Assembly (NCBI GenBank): GCA_020466095.1
Contig: CM035806.1
Span: forward strand, 127,404,393-127,468,392
Direction of reading: 5' to 3'
DNA length: 64,000 nucleotides
Source: Chlorops oryzae
Taxonomy: Eukaryota > Arthropoda > Insecta > Diptera > Chloropidae
Position 1 is the first letter of the stretch; the number at the start of each line of letters is the position of its first letter. A program made the position numbers and the translations under genes. Below are positions 11,697 to 23,545 of this stretch, one piece after another. The notes beneath the pieces were generated by a model. The model was given only the letters and a program-made list of their open reading frames with translations, was not told the DNA's origin and ran no database searches.

Positions 11697-12003
11697 CAGT
11701 CAAAACCATTTATAACAGACTTAAAGAGACCGGAAAATCTGTCTGTTGTATACGATATCTGTTATAGAAATATATCGCATATAGAAGACAGTCTGCTATA
11801 TAAGATACATTTATGATATATATCAGACATTCTATTATTTACAGTAATGCCCGAGAAGCATTTTTGGTGAAAAAAAAAAAAAAAACAGTAAGCAAAGGAA
11901 TTAGTCAATTGTCTGTTACCAACGATATATCGAGCCGTGGGGACTTCCAAACGTGTATTTTATAAACGATATGTCTACTACAAGCGATGTCCTGGGTTGA
12001 CTA
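11697..12003. mobile_element. Truncated pogo-like element
   Basis: Begins with cagtcaaaaccatttataac next to TA (11695-11696) and matches the first and inner parts of the element at 40429-42155, including the repeated phrase ttgtatacgata. The right end is lost just before the CCC...GGG element starting at 12006. Confidence 0.65.
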
Positions 12004-12005
12004 TA

Positions 12006-12857
12006 CCCAGCAAACATTTACCCTTACTAAACAATTGGAAGTAATTTGCGCCCGCAAACAAAAGGCTTGGATCCAAATGTTGGAATTTATTTGAAATTCA
12101 AGTGTAAATAACCAAAACGGCTCCCTTTTTATTCAATTGGATTTCAGATTGGAAAACATATAAATCCAAGCAATCGAATTAAATATTTTCCAAGCCTAAA
12201 CAAGCAGTACCAATCCGATGTAGGCGGGTTCAATCCCCGCTGCGGCGAGGGTTTTTTTTTTTTTTTTTTTTTTTTTTTGAATACTTAGGTAGATAATATA
12301 ACATTTAAATAATATTTCAAAACTTAGAGGAATATCTAGCTTTCATTCAAACATTTATAAAAAACAAAAATTTTTTTTTAAAGCACATGTGTATGCATTA
12401 CGTTTCTGACGACCGGATATGAACCTAAATTTATAACTGCCAACTTTCTTTCTCCCCTCTAAGTGGATCAAATTTTACCACAGATATCTTTCTACGTCCC
12501 ACTTTTTCCGCAATCTTTTTTCGCCCGCGACAGGAATCGAACTTGAGCCCTCCAGGTTACAAATCGCAACACGCTCCCATTACGCTACCGAGAGATCTCA
12601 TTCGCGCGTGCTAGAATTAACATATTAACGTTCGAAAAAAATCGAACTGTAGACACCTCGTATGTATGTACGATGTATGTACGGATTTGCGAAGTACTTG
12701 AGAAATTTAACGTTTCCCAAACACATTTGGAAAGCGTTTGGGAAATGTTTGCGAATTTAATATAGCACATATATGCTTGGAAAAAGTTTGGAAAATTTCT
12801 TGGAAACAAATGAATAGTAAGCACCTTTGTAAAAAGCTTATGCAAATGTTTGCTGGG
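12006..12857. mobile_element. CCC...GGG element with tRNA-like modules (copy b)
   Basis: Ends are cccagcaaacatttaccc and its near-complement gcaaatgtttgctggg. It is about 90% identical by eye to the copy at 46078-46947. Inside are a B-box-like gcgggttcaatccccgc near 12227-12243 followed by a T-run (12248-12278), and a second tRNA-like module at 12532-12597. A 2-bp duplication is not visible here, perhaps because the flanks have been rearranged. Confidence 0.75.
12532..12597 (-). other. tRNA-like module
   Basis: The minus strand reads ctcggtagcgtaatgggagc (A-box-like) and, about 30 nt on, caagttcgattcctgtcgcg (B-box-like). The position of the anticodon loop holds a Thr-type TGT triplet, but the stems do not close well. 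Confidence 0.55.
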
Positions 12858-12861
12858 AACC

Positions 12862-13289
12862 TTCTTACTAGTGTCAATTTCACCAGTACTAGTTATTATA
12901 CCCAGCTGGAAAATACCAAACAAGTTGGGATGTATAGTAAAAAAGTTATCCAGGAAAATCGTTAAAAATCGTGATTTTTGAAACATCTGAACCACTTCCC
13001 AGGACCCAAGAAGGGACTACGAAAAAAATTTGTATGCAGTTTTTCGGACATTTACCTGGTTCAAGTCCATGCCAAATTTCAATATGATAACTTTCATGGG
13101 TTAGGAGTAAATTACGAAAAACTTAAGTGTGACCGACAGACAGACAGACAGACAGACATGGCTAGATCGACTCGTCTTGTCACCCTGATCAAGAATATAT
13201 ATATATATGTCTATATCTATCGCGACTCCTTTGGTATGTTACATACTCCGAGCCAAACTTAATATACCCTTTCCTTCGGAAAAGGTATT
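12862..13289 (+). mobile_element. mini-me-like element
   Basis: Contains (gaca)n at 13136-13158, then the core atggctagatcgactcgtct, then a TA tract (13196-13208), and ends in the hairpin ataccctttcc/ggaaaaggtat (13264-13288) followed by A-rich sequence. This order of GTCY microsatellite, conserved core and TA microsatellite is the mini-me arrangement described in flies. Non-coding. Confidence 0.75.
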
Positions 13290-13333
13290 AAAAATCAGAA
13301 ATAAGAATAAGAAAAAATATAACAAAAGTTCGG

Positions 13334-13840
13334 CACAATACATTTCAAGTCTGTTTATCATATTTTGCATTACTGTTATATCATCCGCTAAAACTACAAT
13401 ATCATCCGCATATAAAAGAATCCTAATATTTTCATCATTAACACTCAATTCTCATCCCAAATACTCCAAAATATCTTCCAGATATAAAATTAATAACGTT
13501 GGTGATAGTAGAAATCCCTGTTTAACTCCAGTGCAGGTTTCAAAGAAGTCGGAAATTTCATCTCCTGTCCAAACTGCTGCCTTTGTGTGGTCGTATAAAT
13601 TTTCAATGAGCTTGACTATTTTATTTGAAAGACCTAGTGCGCGTAACTTTCGAAAAAGAAATTTTCTGGGAATTTTATCAAAATCAGCTCTAAAGTCCAC
13701 GAAAAATGCATAAACTTTCTTTTTCTCCAAAAACGTTAGGTTTACAATGCATGCTAAGTTATAAATGTTGTCTACCGTTGAGTAGAATTTCCTGAAGCCT
13801 GCCTGGTATTCATTTAAGATATTATACTCATCAACTCATG
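13334..13840 (-). pseudogene. Non-LTR reverse transcriptase fragment (copy A)
   Basis: Minus-strand frames carry KKVYAFFVDFRADFDK (first catalytic Asp region), TGVKQGFLLSP, and ILLYADDIVVLADD (the YADD active site). The order and spacing are those of a non-LTR RT palm and fingers. It is cut at 13334, where the duplication begins, after NRLEMYC. The matching copy at 26199 onward continues further, which shows that copy A is truncated here. Confidence 0.85.
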
Positions 13841-13849
13841 AGGACATCA

Positions 13850-14240
13850 ATATTTTCCGCCCTTATATATTACCTAACTTTAAAGTCCGTTTTGAAGGTT
13901 AAAATTACCTGTATTCGACCTATTTCATGACTTCAAAGTCGTTTTGACTTACAAGTCGATTTTTGGTCGAAAAAAGGAAAAATTCCCCATTTTGAGGCTT
14001 GACTTTGAATTCCAATTTAGGTAATTTTTTTAGGCATACCGACCAATTTTTCGACGTAAATTCGAATTGAAAGTCCGTTCGACTTTTAGGGCCAAATAGG
14101 GACAAAGTTTGACTTATTTCGTTCGACTTGATTTTCGGACTTCATAGTCGATTTGACTTTTAATGGAAATATGTAGGTCATATATTGTATGATCTATTTC
14201 GACCTAATATGAGTCATATAATATGACTGATCTATGATTA
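13850..14240. repeat. Repetitive gac/gtc-rich palindromic stretch (copy A)
   Basis: Contains many alternating short words such as ttgactt, aagtcga and aagtcgttttgact in both orientations, so the segment can fold extensively. Also present in copy B (26710-27130). Non-coding; probably a degenerate palindromic transposon. Confidence 0.45.
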
Positions 14241-15239
14241 TAACAGCACGCTCTCCATTGTCAGCAGTGTTGCAAGAAGTGAAGATTTTTCTACAAAACA
14301 AATACACAAAACAAATAGAAACTCCATACAAAAAATCTTCGCTTTAAAGCGTTTTGGCATCACTTGAAAATATTGATAGTTGTTATTTGAATTCATTGTT
14401 GCCAGTTTTCAAGCGCAGCTTTTTCCTCGAAGACTTTCCAAAAATCTCTTTAGATATCCACTTCAGGAAAAAATTCAAAAAGGTCCCTTCGAATTGGAAA
14501 AATCCGAATTGAGAAAAGGAAAGCAGCCGTTAGACCTATCAAGATTTTATTCATATATTTCATTGCACGGTAAAGGATATATATGTAAGTAAAAAGATAA
14601 ACAGTGACTCACAATGCCCAACCATACCCTAAATAGAAACAGGAGGAGCTGGAAAACATATGTCCCATTTAGGTATTTTAAACGGGACGTTTGAATCCCA
14701 ATAGGTCCATAAAATGTGAAATTATAAGCGAAACAACTAGACACCGCCACGGTCAGAAGAGAACTAGCAGTTTGAGTGTAATTGTACTTGACGATAAATG
14801 CATTCCATTGCCTTAGGTTCAAACAACTGAACTGGGACCATTCGACCCAATCGCTAAGCATATTTTCAATATGAGATATAAGACAACTTTTTGTGGGACG
14901 TATGTGTCCCTATAGGTCCGAAAGATTTAAGTCTTCCAGCAATACCCAGTGGTGTGTCCAGGGGGAGGGGGTGGGATATAGGGGCTGAAGATATAGCTGC
15001 CAGTGTTGGCGATTCCATGCCATTTTGGCTATTTTCGAACGTTAATGGCGGTCTTGTGATACAATTTTGCGATTGAATTTTTTGTCAGATTTATTCATTT
15101 GTACGCGGTTTTTTTTGATTTCTTTCCGCATTGCATACATATTAGATTGCATTTGAATATCCTTCCCCGAATTGACAAGCCCAGAGTACACATTCTTTGT
15201 ATAAAAACAGCTTAGTGAGAAAAGCATACATTCTGGGAT
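14241..15239. other. Non-coding part of duplication, copy A
   Basis: Frames at 14380-14592 and 14547-14861 are shared with copy B but have no recognisable motif and lie on opposite strands of the same sequence. No gene called. Confidence 0.45.
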
Positions 15240-15688
15240 TATTATTATTATTAGATGGGGGGCTCTGTGCGCACCGCCACCCATAATGAATCTATTGTGC
15301 TACCCCCAGGGTGGTCTTAATTATCTATCCTTAGGCTCTTTATATATTTCAGCACTGTGGACGGTTTTAAGACAGACCAAAATTTGTAGGGGGCGACAAG
15401 CGCCTCCCCAAAGTTGAGGATTCTGCGGCTGGCCAGAGATGGACAGTCACAGAGAATGTGTTCTGGCGTTTCTTCATCCATTTCACAGAACCGGCATTTC
15501 GATTCGTTCGATAGGCCTATCTTTTTGAGATGATATCTCAATTTGTAGTGCCCTGTGAAGTATTCGATAAGGATCTTTAAATCTTTCCTTCCAAGATACA
15601 GTAATCTCTTGGAGATTAGTTTGTTGGGAGTGATGAATCTTTTGGCCTGTCTTTGACCTTTTGATTTCATCCAGGAGGTTTGAAAACA
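15240..15688 (-). mobile_element. 5'-truncated non-LTR insertion with TAA tail
   Basis: Absent from copy B, where cattctgggatagtaatgcc is continuous. Here the insert is flanked by 11-bp repeats of cattctgggat (15229-15239 and 15689-15699). On the minus strand it ends in (TAA)n, as I-type non-LTR elements do. Length is 449 bp. The insertion therefore postdates the duplication, or was lost cleanly from copy B, which is unlikely for a non-LTR element. Confidence 0.88.
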
Positions 15689-15691
15689 CAT
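15317..15691 (-). pseudogene. Non-LTR retrotransposon C-terminal region
   Basis: The frame includes FTGHYKLRYHLKKIGL, then CRFCEMDEETPEHILCDCP. This is the end of an RNase H-like segment followed by a C-x2-C...H...C zinc motif, typical of I/R1-type non-LTR C-termini. The open frame runs about 3 bp past the insertion edge by chance. Without RT it cannot move itself. Confidence 0.75.
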
Positions 15692-15699
15692 TCTGGGAT

Positions 15700-17090
15700 A
15701 GTAATGCCTTCAAAAAATGAGAGCAAAAAAGTGTACTTGGTAAAAGATTGCGTGGGAAAATCAAAAATGGTTAAAAGTTAAACGTTCCTCTAACCGACAT
15801 TCAAATTGAATGAGCACATTTACGAAATTAAAAACGTTTGTGCTTATTTCAGGATGTTTGCCAGAAAACAAAAGTACACAAACAAAATTGCACAAACAAA
15901 AGTGCTTTTTGCAAATGGTGTGTAGAATTCACACAGAACTTCAAACCAAAGAGTGGAGAAGCTTGCAACATTAGACTGGACAGTCGAGGAATTTTAGATA
16001 TACTCATATATATTGAGCGAATTTAGAAATTTTAAATTCTGTAACTATTACTACGTTTATACGTCAGATATATCCAAATAAAAATAATTTGTAAATAGTG
16101 AACTCAACAGAATTGATCATTTGAGGCTTGAGTTTCTTTCATCCCCAGCTAACAATTTCAAATTTTGATTGAATTTATTTCGAAGATAATTGAATTAATT
16201 TTATTTAGGCTCTGTGTTAACACATTTCGTTTTTAGCTTAGAAGTGTTAAATCAAATCGAAAATGTTTTTCAATTGATACGATTGAAAATTTCTAAGCTA
16301 TAAACAAATTTTGTTAACACCGAGCTTAAAAAGTGATTTATAAAAATAAATTCAACGGGTATGTGGTAGATTTCGATTCCAATTCGATTCGAATTCGAGA
16401 AAGAGGTGTGCCTTTACTCAGCTAAATTGATTATTTTTTTTAGAAAATAAATGATTGTTTAATAAAGAGAAAACATTGAGATTGATATTTTATTCTTTCT
16501 AATAAATAATCCAATTGGATTCGAATCGAAATCTAGCACATACCGCATAACTCATTTTTTAAAGCTGAATTATGAATTCAAATTTTTAACTTATAATTTA
16601 TTAGATTAGTGTTGTCCAACTGAGCTCGCACGGGCAAATATTTATCTGTTTTGTCATACTGTAAATAGCCAAAAAAAATACTCTTAGAAACGAATAAATC
16701 GCCACAACAAACGTCACCGCAAAAATCGAATCACAAGACCGCCATTAAATGTCGAAAATAGCCAAAATTGCGAGAAATCGCCAACGCTAGCAGCTCTAAC
16801 ATGATAGAAAAATAAGATTGCGCAGATGGTTTGTGAAAAGCGTTTCGTTCTGGCCATCGATATCACTTCTACAGTTAGCAGAAAGGGGCTAGTAAGCGGC
16901 CGTTTCCAATTCATAATTCAAAAGTGGAATAACTCAAACAAATTCTTTTGGACGGAATTATGAAAACTGGACTTGTGGCGATGACAGAGGCAAATAACAA
17001 TCTTACTTGGCAATTTATTTTTCCTTAAAATTTTTTAGCATTTTTCGAATTTTACCAGCATTCTTCATTCTTCCATGTTATTTTGCCTGC
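15700..17090. other. Non-coding part of duplication with small palindromes
   Basis: Holds a foldback of about 190 bp: ggtatgtggtagatttcgat near 16360 pairs with the complement ending near 16543. A weaker foldback lies around gtgttaacac (16210-16325). The frames at 15838-16026 and 16714-16914 are shared with copy B but show no motif. Confidence 0.5.
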
Positions 17091-17092
17091 GA

Positions 17093-17180
17093 CAGGAATC
17101 GAACTCGAGTTCTTCAGATTACTTAGCCAATATTCTCCTCATGTGCCACGAAGCCACCTGCCTTACCAGTTGCACAACAG
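17093..17180 (-). other. tRNA-like module, long variable region (copy A)
   Basis: Minus strand: actggtaaggcaggtggctt (A-box-like), then gagttcgattcctgtcgcag (B-box-like) about 45 nt later. The spacing would suit a tRNA with a long variable arm, but the acceptor arm is absent. Copy B equivalent at about 29505-29592. Confidence 0.5.
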
Positions 17181-17395
17181 TTGAGTCTGTTTAATTCACC
17201 CATCGACGTCGACATGGCTTCAATTGACGTCGACGTCACACCGTGGCATTTTTACAAAACTCCTATGCATCATCGATTTAATAGACATTATCACTTCAAA
17301 GCGACGGCCGGTCAGTTGAGCGGTCAGTCGATACGCTTTTTTTATGTTAAATAAAAAAAAAAAAAAAGTTGGAAAAACGCAATTTGTTGGATTTA

Positions 17396-17464
17396 TCACG
17401 GCTGAGAATCGAACCGCTTTCGTCCCAACCACAAGTCGGACCGCTAAACCATCCCGCCACCTAA
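17396..17464 (-). other. tRNA-like module (copy A)
   Basis: Minus strand: ggtggcgggatggtttagcg resembles acceptor plus A box, and agcggttcgattctcagccg resembles the T arm with B box. Copy B equivalent at 29815-29880. Confidence 0.55.
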
Positions 17465-17574
17465 GCTTATTTTGTCCTTCTGTCATAATGCATTATAAAT
17501 ACTTGAAGTGCACAGGGTTTTTTGTGCAAACTCTGTTGCTCTTATCGTCAAATATCAATGGATTTGGCAAGAGC

Positions 17575-17655
17575 CTCTGCGGCGTAGTTGAGAAGGTGTC
17601 GACTAACGCGAGAGAGGTGCCTGGGCTGTCTGGGTTTGAATCCCAGTACGGCCGG
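17575..17655 (+). other. tRNA-like module, plus strand (copy A)
   Basis: gcggcgtagttgagaaggtg followed by ctgggtttgaatcccagtac, in which the T arm ctggg...cccag is perfectly paired. The length between them would suit a Leu/Ser-type tRNA with a long variable arm. No matching acceptor stem. Copy B equivalent at about 29992-30070. Confidence 0.55.
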
Positions 17656-18301
17656 CCGTAGATATGTGTACGGCTTTCCTGGCCTTTGAATGGCTTGCGG
17701 ACAATACGTACGGTGTCCCGCCGAATTTAACAGCCGCGTACTTTAACTACTACAGACTTCGCTACAGCGATTAAAAGACGCTTTCCCCCTGGTCTGTTCG
17801 GCGTGGTTGTGTGAGCTCCACTCTCCCCACCCTCGCTTAGGTGCGCGCGCATTCGTTAATTGAAAGGCTTGCCCGGCTTGTTGAAAAACAATCCCCGGCT
17901 TGTTGAAAAACAATCGAAGGCAGCTTAAATATGGAACAGGGATATATTTTTATAGAGCTGAGCTCAAAACAGATTTTTTGAATCCAGTCTTTTTTCCCGC
18001 AGGTGCTATAATGGTAATAAGAACAAATGAACTTTTTTAATAAGAAATAGCCACACATACAGCTTTTAAGATGGAATTTATACATAATAAATGTATATAA
18101 ATTAATAATTGTAGGTATAAAATAACTTATTATGTATACAGGTTGTCCCGTGCGGAAATGATTTTTTATAGGGATGCTAGGGGAGGCCAAGATGAACAAA
18201 AAATCGTGTGGGAGGTGGGGGTCGCAAATGCATTCCTGAGGAGTTATAGGGCCTCAAGGTTTTTAAGCAAGAAGTCGAGAAAAAAAATTCTCCCACGATA
18301 A

Positions 18302-19284
18302 CACAAGTTTACAAATAAAGGCCAACTTTTGGACCAGAAAAATTGGATAGCGACCCTATAGGAATTTTTCGTGCTGATTCCGAATCTGGTACCCGTTTTT
18401 CTCTATCACGTCAAGTTTTTGAGAAATCGTTAAATAACGGTTTTTGACATTTTTACCTATAGTCTATGTCATAAATGAGGTCGTAGACCCTATATGCCTT
18501 AACCGATTTCAAAGTTTTTGGTACTCATATGAAAGAGGAATGACAACGCAACATATCCTTTATACACAAATTTTGAATTGTTCAGTAACTTGGAAGCTAT
18601 AGGGCAAAAAACGCGTGTGATTTCCAATTTTTAGCGATTTTGTTTAAAACTTGAAATTCAAATGGTTATAATTTCCGAACCAAGGCTGGTATTCCAGGTC
18701 TTAATACTTTGAATGAAAGAACAATCAATTGAAAAAAGTTTAAAGCCTAAAACAAAAAAAATCCGTTTGCGTCGTTCTAATTTTATGAGGATTTTCGCTG
18801 AAAATGACAAAACGAATTTTTATTTTTGGTATATTCTTCGCTCGTTCAATCTATATTTCAGTTCGAATTGTGTATGTTGGTAAAACTGGCTTAAAAAACA
18901 TAAAACTTAAATTCTATTTTAAACCTATCTTAAAGTAAAACCAATTTAAACTTTAAAAATGAACAGAATTTGAACTGAGCCTTTTGTATTGTTTACTATC
19001 GTTTCGCGTTTAAGGGACCAGCAATAGTCACTCAACATTCCTTCATCCCAAAAGCCCTGAAAAATTATCGAAAAATGGGAGTTTGAAATCGGTTAAGGCA
19101 TATAGGGTCTACGACCTCATTATTGACATAGACTATAGGTAAAAATGTCAAAAACCGTTATTTAACGATTTCTCAAAAACTTGACGTGATAGAGAAAAAA
19201 CGGGTACCAGATTCGGAATCAGCACAAAAAATTCCTATAGGGTCGCTATCCAGTTTCTCTGGTCCAAAACCTTGTATACTTGTG
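18302..19284. mobile_element. 983-bp long-TIR DNA element with empty site in copy B
   Basis: Ends are cacaagtttacaa and its near-complement ttgtatacttgtg. Inverted repeats extend inward about 195 bp on each side. It is flanked by taa (18299-18301 and 19285-19287). In copy B the same place reads cacgataatggtttatcg with a single taa. A 3-bp TAA target suggests a PIF/Harbinger-type transposase acting in trans. The central 600 bp has no open frame. Confidence 0.85.
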
Positions 19285-19596
19285 TAATGGTTTATCGTAG
19301 AAAAAAAAAACTGTGATAGGGTTTGAAAGCCAATTAATTGTATGGGCTTTTAGGCAAAATTAAACTAATGGTAAAAATTTGAGCCATTGAGGAAAAAATA
19401 AACATCCTGAACTCTTAAACACCATAATTGACTTCGGTTTTACTCGTAAAATTTTAAAATTTAAATTCTTGCTATGGATCTGGAGGACATTACTTAATCT
19501 GCATCGAATAGCCCAATGGACGCAATCGTGTTTAGAAAACAAGGTTAAGTATCCTGTTAGTTAAAAAATGGACTTTTACGCATAATCTATTTTTAT

Positions 19597-20390
19597 ACCT
19601 TTTCCGAAGGAAAGGGTATATTAAGTTTGGCACGGAGTGTGTAACATACCAAAGAAGTCGCGATAGATATAGACATATATATATATTCATGATCAGGGTG
19701 ACAAGAGCAATCGTCTAGCCATGTCTGTCTGTCTGTCGGTCACACTTTAGTTTTTCGTAATTTACTCTAAGCCATGAAAAGATATCATATTTGAAATTTG
19801 GCATGGACTTGAACCAGGTAAAATGTCCGAAAAACTGCATACAAATTTTTTTCGTGTCCCTTCTTGGGTCGTGGGGAAGTGGTTCAGAAATTTGAAAAAT
19901 CACGATTTTTTAACGTTTTTCGTGAATAACTTTTTTACTATACATCCCAGCTTTTGAAATTTGTGTGTGTATAGCCTACTAAAATTTGTAAGACTTAAAG
20001 CTTTCGCTTTGGAAAAAAATTGCTACATCGCTATATTTATGGTCATCATCCTACACATTAGAAAAAAACACTCTTTCTTTTATACTCATATCTATATACA
20101 AAAATGATTTTTTTTTTTGCTTCTTCTGATTGTGTATTTTGCCGCCAAATAAAGTCGTCACTTAAGGTTAAAACTTGACCATGCTCACCATCCGCGAATA
20201 TTTTGTGCTTAGTAATAATCTCGAGTTTTAGAAGCTAAATCGAAGTACAGATAAGGTATAAATAGATATCCAAGCTAGAACAACGAAAACGGCAGGAATT
20301 TTTGTTAAGGTAATGTTTTAACATATTTCAGGCTGAGGAAAAGGTATGTGTGCAATCGGCTTAGCCGATGTAAACTTCTTTACTTGTTTA
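19597..20390 (-). mobile_element. mini-me-like element
   Basis: Opposite orientation to the one at 12862-13289 and the same subtype. Hairpin ataccttttccgaaggaaag at its end (19604), TA tract near 19675-19686, core near 19690-19720, gtctgtctgtctgtcggtca at 19722-19741. The far end is tcttctttacttgttta-like (20376-20390). Non-coding. Confidence 0.75.
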
Positions 20391-20776
20391 TAAAATCAAA
20401 ATAACAGGTGAGGTGGCACTTGTCACCAACTTTAAAGTTAAGCTACGCACGATTATTTTTCAAAACAAACCGACGCATGTTTGTGAGTAGAGTGTGTGCA
20501 TGATATCACAACGACGACGAGTTCATTTCAAACCCTTTCAACCACTTTAAAGAAGTGGTTTTAAGATATACATATATTGTAAATTTTCATGACGATTAAA
20601 ACCAAATTGAACCTCGTTAAATATTTGACGCTAAGCGGTTTTTAAACAAAAAATCAGGGTACGGAAAAATTCCGTTCGCGAACCGAAAAATTCAGTTCTT
20701 TTTCATTTTACGACTCGCAACGCGATCCATTCGTTTTTAATTCGCGAGCATAATTTTTACCTGTGCGTTGTATTTT

Positions 20777-21402
20777 TATACCCAGCGTAAGCGGGGTATA
20801 TTAGTTTTGTGCGAATCTTGTAACAGGGAGAATTAAACTCCGGAGATATAGACAAATATATATAGAAATGATCAGGATAAAAAACTGGATCGTTTTAGAC
20901 ATGTCCGTCTGTCCGTCTGTCCGTCCGTCCGTGGTCGGATCTCCTCCGAAACGGCTGAACCAATGAAGTCGAAATTTGGCACACATGTATATCGGGGTCC
21001 GAGTATGATCCTAAGCAAAAATGGGAGACATCCGCCCACTGCCACGCCCACAAATGAATTTATTGTGTTTTCAGTAAAATGCTTGTAACTTGCGAACCAC
21101 TCAACACATTCCATTGATATTTGGTGTACTGGTAAACTACGAAAAGGGACATATCCTGGAAAAAATGGGTGCCGTCCTCCTCGAGCCACGCCCACAAATA
21201 AGGACTTATCGTAACTTGTGAAGTAAAAGGCGTAGAAGCTTCAAATTCGCAACATAGGTTGACCAAGGCGAATGAAAGGTGTAAGAAAAAATTTATGTGG
21301 CCCGCCCACTGCCACGCCCATAAATGGAGAGGCAAAACATAGTGCGGGACGCTGGGTATTTCAAAGTCGGGCTTGCCCGACTTTAGCTTTCTTACTTGTT
21401 TA
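20777..21402 (-). mobile_element. mini-me-like element with one minisatellite unit
   Basis: Terminal hairpin tatacccagcgtaagcgggg, a GTCY tract at 20900-20932, then the cacgcccacaaat motifs of the roughly 105-bp unit that is amplified in the copies at 40.7 and 53.9 kb. It ends in gctttcttacttgttt. The minus-strand open frames here are by-products. Confidence 0.8.
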
Positions 21403-22825
21403 ATTTTGGGTTTTCCTAATATTCCAAACTTTCTAAAAATTACAAAAATTAAAATATTGCACACCTATTTAAAAATTGAAAAAAAACTTAGGCTCGATTT
21501 TTGATGGAAAATGTTGGGAAAATTTTTAGGAAAATCGAAATTTTTCTTTCAAATCATTGTTTTAATTTTTTCGTATTTTTCTTTTTTAACGCCACTGCAA
21601 TAGCTAGCAAAATTATTTTGTCTGCGTCTGAAATTGCCGTCTGCACACGTCGAAAAACAAGTAATTAAGTATATTTTGAGTAGTATTTTCTGAGAACCCT
21701 TTTTACTTACGAAATTGAGAATTTTACATCATTCGATTGTGTGCTGTTAATGAAGGAAGCTCCTTCAAAAGTATTCTTTGTAAAGTGAGACACCCTAAGA
21801 AATATTTTTGAATACTATTAAACCCAGCAATGATTTTCTATCGCGAAAAAGTGTTCCGTGACTCGCCACAGCGATGTTTTTATTGTCCGCTATTGTTGCT
21901 TTCTTATCGCGGAGAAGTGAAATTTTCTAGGTACTTGTCCGGTTGGCCACGACTCTTCTGGAAGAGTAATTGGCGATTCATATATTTGACTCAAAAATTT
22001 TGAGTGATATTTGTAATCGTATGGCTTAATAAAAATTATTGCTACACACATTTTTCGGGTTTTCCGTACTTTTCTTTCTATTTTAATTTTTTTTTTTTAA
22101 GTTCTTGCTTTTGATTTCCCTATGTGGGGATTTGAACATCCGAACTCTCCCTTTCTGGTCATGTGCTCACAATCGACACCGTGTTCGCCAAATCAAAATG
22201 GCTGGATTTTTTTAGTGTATATGTATAAAGTCAAATTGCATTTTTTTTTTGTCAGATCCACTTTTCCAAATTTTTGAAAATCTAATCGGAAGTTGGAATA
22301 TACATAAGTTCAAATTCTAAATTTCATTCACAAATGCAATATACCTCCCAAACAGATTGTGTCACGTATAAAAAAGACTTTCTCATATATTTCTCGCTTC
22401 AGCCGAAAATACGTGCTTTCGACGTTTTCGTAATTCTGACTGAAATCATGAAGAAATCAAGTAGTCTTACCATACAGAAAACTGTCAAATGAAAATTCGA
22501 TACAGTATGAAAATACGGGTGCTTTGAACGAAATTATGCACGAAAATACCAAAAAAAGTAAAGTTTTCACATCCGAAGTTTCTATACTTGAAAACTTTCA
22601 ACAGCATGTTCATAAATTGAAAACACGTAGTTTTAAAAACTATTTTGAACGGTCTTATTTCTAAACATAGGAAAAATTCGATTGCATGTCATCACTCATG
22701 TGATTTCCCCGTGGGTCTTGATTTCGGTTTCCCGCTTATTCATTCCAACCAGAATACTTAGAATTTGGGCGCACTCGATTCTTTAACACATAAGCATACA
22801 CAGGCTTTCATACAAACAAACCCTT
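21403..22825. other. AT-rich sequence with one tRNA-like module
   Basis: Near 22118-22195 the minus strand has a tRNA-like phrase (gagttcggatgttcaaatcc). A cccagcaatg phrase at 21833 resembles a CCC...GGG element end, but no partner end was found. Otherwise nothing recognisable. Confidence 0.4.
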
Positions 22826-23162
22826 CCCAGTAGTCAGCGGAGCCACCACAACACTAGCGATTTCACTAGTCACTGGGTGTCGGGGATCGGTCCCTTTCCT
22901 ATCCAAGACGCTGGCGAATTTAACATTACGATCTCATTGCCGGGGATAGGTGGTCCTTTTATGCGCCACCTTTAACCAGTCATTTCGCTAGCGAAAAGGG
23001 GCAGGAAAATGGCCTAGCACCAGCGACTGAGAAAAAAGAAAAATTTCATTTTTGGTTTGACTTTTTTTAAATTTATTTATTTTATTAATTATTTATTATT
23101 TTTTGTTTTATCTATTTTTTATTTTAAATCTTTTTTATCTTACTTCTCTTAAAATTTTCTCG

Positions 23163-23235
23163 CCTCCACCGAGCCTCGAACCGCTGACCACCAAGATCGC
23201 TGGGCGAACGCCTTAACCATTACGCTAAACGAACG
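23163..23235 (-). other. tRNA-like module
   Basis: Minus strand: gtttagcgtaatggttaagg (A-box-like) and agcggttcgaggctcggtgg (B-box-like). Homologous to 10443-10512, but the stretch between the boxes differs. Confidence 0.6.
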
Positions 23236-23464
23236 AATTTAATTTCTTGGTCAAAATGCTCACTTGAGTTTAGCGTTGCTCAGATTTTGGGAATCGTATT
23301 TAACGAATTTTTTCACTCCAAAAATTGTTTACTTGAAAATGAACCATTAAAAAAAAAATATTAATAAAACCTTAAAAATTTAGGGGAAAATGTTTGTCTT
23401 CCAAAATAACTGAACTATGAACAAAAAAAAAACTCTAATTTATAAAAAAAGTAAAAAATTTAGA

Positions 23465-23545
23465 AAAAATTCTCGCCGCCCGCAGGGATTGAACCCCGAA
23501 CTTCCCGGCTATCGAGTCATAGTTTGAACCACTGCGCTATCGAAC
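23465..23545 (-). other. tRNA-like module
   Basis: Minus strand: gatagcgcagtggttcaaac (A-box-like) and cggggttcaatccctgcggg (B-box-like, T arm largely paired). Homologous to 10767-10850. Confidence 0.6.

Larger units (their letters stand above)
13334..19403. repeat. Segmental duplication, copy A
   Basis: Matches 26199-30834 almost base for base across about 4.6 kb. The extra length here comes from two insertions: a non-LTR fragment at 15240-15688 and a long-TIR element at 18302-19284. The outer flanks of the two copies differ at both ends. The shared segment includes an RT fragment, several small palindromic repeats and tRNA-like modules. Confidence 0.93.

Noticed and set aside
16143..17900. 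CCC...GGG element starting at ccccagctaacaatt in the duplication
   Set aside because: tRNA-like modules are present, but no ctggg-type end with a 2-bp repeat could be found downstream.
21833..22200. A sixth CCC...GGG element
   Set aside because: cccagcaatg at 21833 resembles an end but no matching right end was found.
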